Source: AP-15 sp035509615 (GTDB taxonomy: Bacteria; Pseudomonadota; Alphaproteobacteria; ATCC43930; CGMCC-115725). Taken from it: DNA of 64,000 nt. A model generated the notes under the pieces. That model worked only from the letters and a program-made list of their open reading frames with translations. It ran no database searches and had not been told where the DNA came from. This document shows positions 61,246 to 64,000 of the stretch, piece by piece (the stretch's first letter is position 1; each line of letters opens with the position of its first letter). The position numbers and the translations under genes were made by a program. The stretch lies in the NCBI GenBank assembly GCA_035509615.1, contig DATJLK010000083.1, positions 1 to 64,000 on the forward strand, written 5' to 3'.

Positions 61246-61811
61246 GGACCCGCTCCTCATCGACATCGATCAGGGTATGTGGCCGGTCGTTTGTCGGCCG
61301 TTCACCATAGACCAATCCGCCGTGAAGCTCCGTAACGAACCGGGCCGAGCAGAATCAGCGCCAATATGGCTTTTTCATGCCGGGGACCAAAGCGGCGAGC
61401 GCCCACGATAACGCAATCCCGGAAGAGCTGCCCGCCGTCCGGGCGGCCATCATCTCATTGTAAGCGCGCCGGTACCGTTATTCAGCGCGCCTTGCGTATC
61501 GATGTCTTTCAGCACCGCACCGCTCGAGGCATCGAAGGCCGGGGGCCGAGTATGGACGGGACAGGAAATCCTTCAAAACAACTCTGACGAACTTCCGGAC
61601 CAGGACACTGGAACAGTCCGCGCCGCGCTCGTAATCCGGTTGGCGATCCTTTTGAGCCTCACGGCTTGGCGAGCTAGACCAGATGTCGATGCAGAGACGG
61701 ATGGCGCGATCGATCAAGGACCAAAGGGGAGCATCGCCGAGCCGTCAGCCTTTGCGCTCGAGGCAACACCGCCTGTGCCCTCTAATTCGAACGCTAGCCG
61801 CGCCGCGAGCA
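61246..61811. other. Intergenic region with no recognised gene
   Basis: About 565 bases between the possible membrane-protein gene and the end of the BrkB gene. Frames on both strands are short, overlap the BrkB 3' end or lack any domain. No repeat or RNA gene was noticed. Confidence 0.4.
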
Positions 61812-62939
61812 TCAGCTTTCCCCGACGCTATCGGCCATCTTGGCACCACGCGCTCCGAGCGGCTTGGGTGGACCCGCCGTGCTCTGCCGCGCCGTCTGGT
61901 GTTCCATCTCCGCGTTGAGCTGGGCGCCGAGGAGAACCACGACGATGGACAGCCACGTCCAGGTCATGAAGCCCACGATCGCGCCGAGCGAGCCATACGT
62001 CTTATTGTAGCTGCCAAAATTCGCGACGTACCAGGAGAACAGGATCGAGGCCACCAGCCACAACCCGGTTGCCGAGGCGCTGCCCCAGGTGATCCAGCGC
62101 CATTGCGGTTCGACCCGGCTCGGTCCGTAGCGGTAGAAGACCGACAGGGCGAAGGCGACCAGGACGAACAGCAGCGGCCATCGCGCGATTTTCAGCACGA
62201 TATTGGTCAGCCCCGACAACGGAAAGTAGTGGAGCGCTACCGGAAGGGCGACCACGGCTGCCAGCAACAGCAAAACGAAGCCGATCAGCCCGATTGTGAA
62301 TATTAATGCAACGGCGGTGAGAGTGAGGAAGCTGCGCTTCTCTTCTTCCTCATAGGCAACGTTTAGCCCGTCAAAGATCGCCTTGACGCCGGAAGTCGCA
62401 GACCACAATGCCACCACCAGGCTGACGAAGAAGCTGATACCGAGTGCGGTGCCGCTTTGCTGACCAAGGCGCGTCAGCTGGTCGCGCAAGACGTCGATCG
62501 CGCCGCCTGGCGCCACCCCCGCGACGAGGCTCAAATGGCCGACCATGGTCTTGGGATCGAAGAACAGGCCGTAGACCGAAACCAATGCCGAAACTCCTGG
62601 GAATATCGCGAGGACCAGGTAAAACGTGACCCCAGCGGCGATCAGCAAGAGGCGATCCCGCGTCATCCGCTGATAAACCCGCAACAGGATATCTTTCCAG
62701 CCGGGCCAAGGGATTTCCGAGGGGCTGGTTGCCGACCGGCCGCGCGCATTTTGTTGTGGCGACGCGGTTTGGCCCGATGGCGGGTCCGCTCGAGCGGCGC
62801 TCCCCGATGTCGCCCGACTGTGAGTCCGCCATGCCATCCCCAGCGCGAGCACCATAGCGCTGAGCAAAATTGCCCATGCGGGCGGCGCGGCTGCTGGCGA
62901 CGCTGCACCGGTGTCCTGGCGCACATCGATCGCGGTCAT
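61812..62939 (-). CDS. YihY/BrkB-family inner-membrane protein
   Basis: A 375-residue membrane protein. After an 80-residue N-terminus with one hydrophobic segment (WAILLSAMVLALGMAW) and a polar linker, the BrkB domain begins at the helix RMTRDRLLLIAAGVTFYLVL with the family landmark A-x-G-x-x-F-Y-x-x-x-A-x-F-P. Five more helices follow, ending in the conserved GSYNKTYGSLGAIVGFMTWT. The family (once misannotated as RNase BN) has no settled function. The additional N-terminal helix is unusual. A GGAAC-N16-GGTT element at 62975-62999 suggests control by the general-stress sigma factor. Confidence 0.9.
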   Translation of the reverse strand: MTAIDVRQDTGAASPAAAPPAWAILLSAMVLALGMAWRTHSRATSGSAARADPPSGQTASPQQNARGRSATSPSEIPWPGWKDILLRVYQRMTRDRLLLIAAGVTFYLVLAIFPGVSALVSVYGLFFDPKTMVGHLSLVAGVAPGGAIDVLRDQLTRLGQQSGTALGISFFVSLVVALWSATSGVKAIFDGLNVAYEEEEKRSFLTLTAVALIFTIGLIGFVLLLLAAVVALPVALHYFPLSGLTNIVLKIARWPLLFVLVAFALSVFYRYGPSRVEPQWRWITWGSASATGLWLVASILFSWYVANFGSYNKTYGSLGAIVGFMTWTWLSIVVVLLGAQLNAEMEHQTARQSTAGPPKPLGARGAKMADSVGES

Positions 62940-63299
62940 AACGAACCACCCCTGAGATTGGTGATGTCTCTACGAACCACCACGCGCAAAACGCGTTCCG
63001 GCTCAGGCTGGAAAGCAGACGGCCAAGATTTGGGATCAGTTGGGCGTGCGGATTCGCCTTTTGAGGGTGGAACGGATAAGCCAATGCCGAATCCGTTGGG
63101 TGGGTCAAGCGGCCGCATAAGCGGCATCCGCCGACCTCCGATATAATGCGCAGAGGGTCATCGAGCGGCGCTGGGTCGCATCGGTTCGACCCGGGCCAGC
63201 TGTGGGAAGGGCAGGACGATCTCGGGACACGAGGACCTGCAGAAGACGGCGCCGATCCGGATTGCGCCGATAACCCCGGCCTCGCCGGGAGCCGGCGGT
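62940..63299. other. Divergent promoter region between BrkB and SCO1 genes
   Basis: About 360 bases. It contains the EcfG-like element at 62975-62999 for the minus-strand gene. In the plus direction an open frame without a usual start codon runs from about 63147 into the small ORF at 63300 (reading DLQKTAPIRIAPITPASP before its ATG), so that ORF could be longer if a non-ATG start is used. Confidence 0.4.
62975..62999 (-). promoter_or_regulatory. EcfG-type general-stress promoter candidate
   Basis: On the minus strand GGAAC, 16 bases, GGTT; alphaproteobacterial EcfG promoters read GGAAC-N16/17-CGTT, so the match is 8 of 9. It ends 35 bases before the BrkB start codon, a sensible distance for a promoter. 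Confidence 0.4.
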
Positions 63300-63428
63300 A
63301 TGCGTCGCCGCAACAGAATGCTCGCCATGCTGCTTGCGGGCGTCGCCGCAAGCGGTCTTGCAGCGGTCTTCACTCTTGCTGTGTTGCTGCATTATGCCGA
63401 AGCACACCATTTGTTGGCCAATCTCTAA
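63300..63428 (+). CDS. Putative 42-residue single-span membrane protein before SCO1
   Basis: A short ORF MRRRNRMLAMLLAGVAASGL then AAVFTLAVLLHYAEAHHLLANL and a stop. It has a positively charged N-terminus, one hydrophobic helix and a His-rich end (HYAEAHH), features that would fit a small membrane factor handling metals or an oxidase-assembly peptide. The last part overlaps, in another frame, the ATG at 63394 proposed for the SCO1 gene, implying translational coupling. No ribosome-binding site stands out. No family is recognised. Confidence 0.45.
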   Translation: MRRRNRMLAMLLAGVAASGLAAVFTLAVLLHYAEAHHLLANL

Positions 63429-64000
63429 CCGCGCGGGCGGGGAGACGCCACACGGCGACAGGGCGGCGAAATCGGCCGGGCGCTGGCCGGCCACCCGTTG
63501 CCCTGCTGCGGTGGTGACGGCTTGCCTCGTACTGGCACTGCTCGCGGGTTGCGGTGGCAGCTCCGCCTGGCACGCGGTTGATGTGACGGGGAGCTTGCCG
63601 CCGCTATCCTTCGCGATGACCCGCAGCGAAGACGGCAAGCCGGTGACCCAGGCGGATTATCGCGGGAAGACGGTGCTGTTATACTTCGGCTACACCAACT
63701 GCCCGGATGTCTGCCCGACAACCTTGTCGGAGGTCCACGATATTCTGACGCGGCTCGGTCCGGATGCGCGGCATGTCCGCATGCTGTTCGTCACGGTCGA
63801 CCCGAACCGCGACACCGCGCCGGTGCTGGCCGCCTATGTCAAGAATTTCGGAAGCGAAATCGATGGATTGCGCGGGACGCCGGACGAGCTTTCCGCTCTC
63901 GCACGGCGTTATCGCGTCGAGTACTCGGTGACGCCGGCGAACGCAAACCACCCCTATGAGGTGACTCACAGCTCGGCAATCTTTGTCTTTGACGGCACGG
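63394..64000 (+). CDS. SCO1/SenC-family copper chaperone lipoprotein (partial, C-terminus off the window)
   Basis: Thioredoxin-fold protein that delivers copper to the CuA site of cytochrome c oxidase. The copper motif is complete in YFGYTNCPDVCPTTLSEVHD (C-x-x-x-C), with the later His ligand visible in EVTHSSAIFVFDG near the window end. The leader carries a lipobox (VLALLAGC), so it is membrane-anchored in the periplasm. The start is ambiguous: ATG at 63394 gives a long basic n-region and overlaps the small ORF before it, whereas GTG at 63511 gives a leader without positive charge. The stop lies outside the window. Confidence 0.88.
   Translation, partial: MPKHTICWPISNRAGGETPHGDRAAKSAGRWPATRCPAAVVTACLVLALLAGCGGSSAWHAVDVTGSLPPLSFAMTRSEDGKPVTQADYRGKTVLLYFGYTNCPDVCPTTLSEVHDILTRLGPDARHVRMLFVTVDPNRDTAPVLAAYVKNFGSEIDGLRGTPDELSALARRYRVEYSVTPANANHPYEVTHSSAIFVFDGT

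Noticed and set aside
61502..61918. Plus-strand open frame overlapping the BrkB 3' end
   Set aside because: It has no ribosome-binding site or domain, and about a quarter of it is antisense to BrkB.
63566..63581. TGGCACGCGGTTGA resembling a sigma-54 promoter
   Set aside because: It has TTGA in place of TTGC and lies within the SCO1 coding sequence.

Overview
This GC-rich 64 kb window has the gene content and arrangement of an alphaproteobacterial chromosome, probably an environmental, metabolically broad species. Pointers to this are an Irr-type iron/heme box in front of katG, a SCO1-type copper chaperone, several CoA-transferase, acyl-CoA dehydrogenase and solute-binding genes, two MscS-type channels, and a glutaminyl-tRNA synthetase, which only some alphaproteobacterial lineages carry. 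I cannot fix the order or genus from sequence alone. No rRNA, tRNA, CRISPR array, phage or complete insertion sequence was seen.

Layout. 1-3438: a YehZYXW-type osmoprotectant ABC transporter, with the last permease cut by the window edge. 3563-12725: nucleoside transporter, hybrid histidine kinase, M20 peptidase, MscS channel, very hydrophilic small protein, cell-wall amidase, and a gene-poor stretch holding an excellent sigma-54 promoter and a perfect 16-bp hairpin. 12692-28372: a CoA-transferase whose domain order looks circularly permuted, a monooxygenase-like protein, a second and larger MscS channel, solute-binding protein, VOC protein, FAD oxidoreductase, serine hydrolase, katG with an upstream Irr-like box, a Sua5-type tRNA-modification gene, a heme-binding-like protein, a decayed luciferase-like remnant, an alpha/beta hydrolase and a CtpA-type protease. 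28510-33504: a coupled operon (M20 amidohydrolase, NMT1-like binding protein, metallo-beta-lactamase-fold protein), then an acyl-CoA dehydrogenase. 33683-37243: a molybdopterin oxidoreductase followed closely by a VWA-like protein and a membrane J-domain protein. 37247-45588: lipoprotein, DHA2 exporter, glutathione transferase, a fused CydDC-like exporter with a repeat-derived linker, cupin and LysR regulator.

45829-54284 is the most distinctive block: a polyprenyl sugar transferase, PrsK-type histidine kinase, PrsR-type sigma-54 activator and PrsT-type TPR protein. These are known partners of the PEP-CTERM/exosortase exopolysaccharide system, but no exosortase and no PEP-CTERM substrate lies in the window. 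PrsT is enlarged by a 272-residue internal duplication and lacks the usual lipobox. The orphan sigma-54 promoter about 34 kb upstream is a candidate target of PrsR, though this is inference.

54387-64000: glutaminyl-tRNA synthetase, VanZ-family membrane protein, Gfo/Idh/MocA dehydrogenase, dienelactone-hydrolase-like enzyme, a normally ordered family III CoA-transferase, a possible small membrane protein, a BrkB/YihY membrane protein with a candidate general-stress (EcfG-type) promoter, and a 42-residue membrane ORF overlapping the start of a SCO1/SenC lipoprotein gene that runs off the end.
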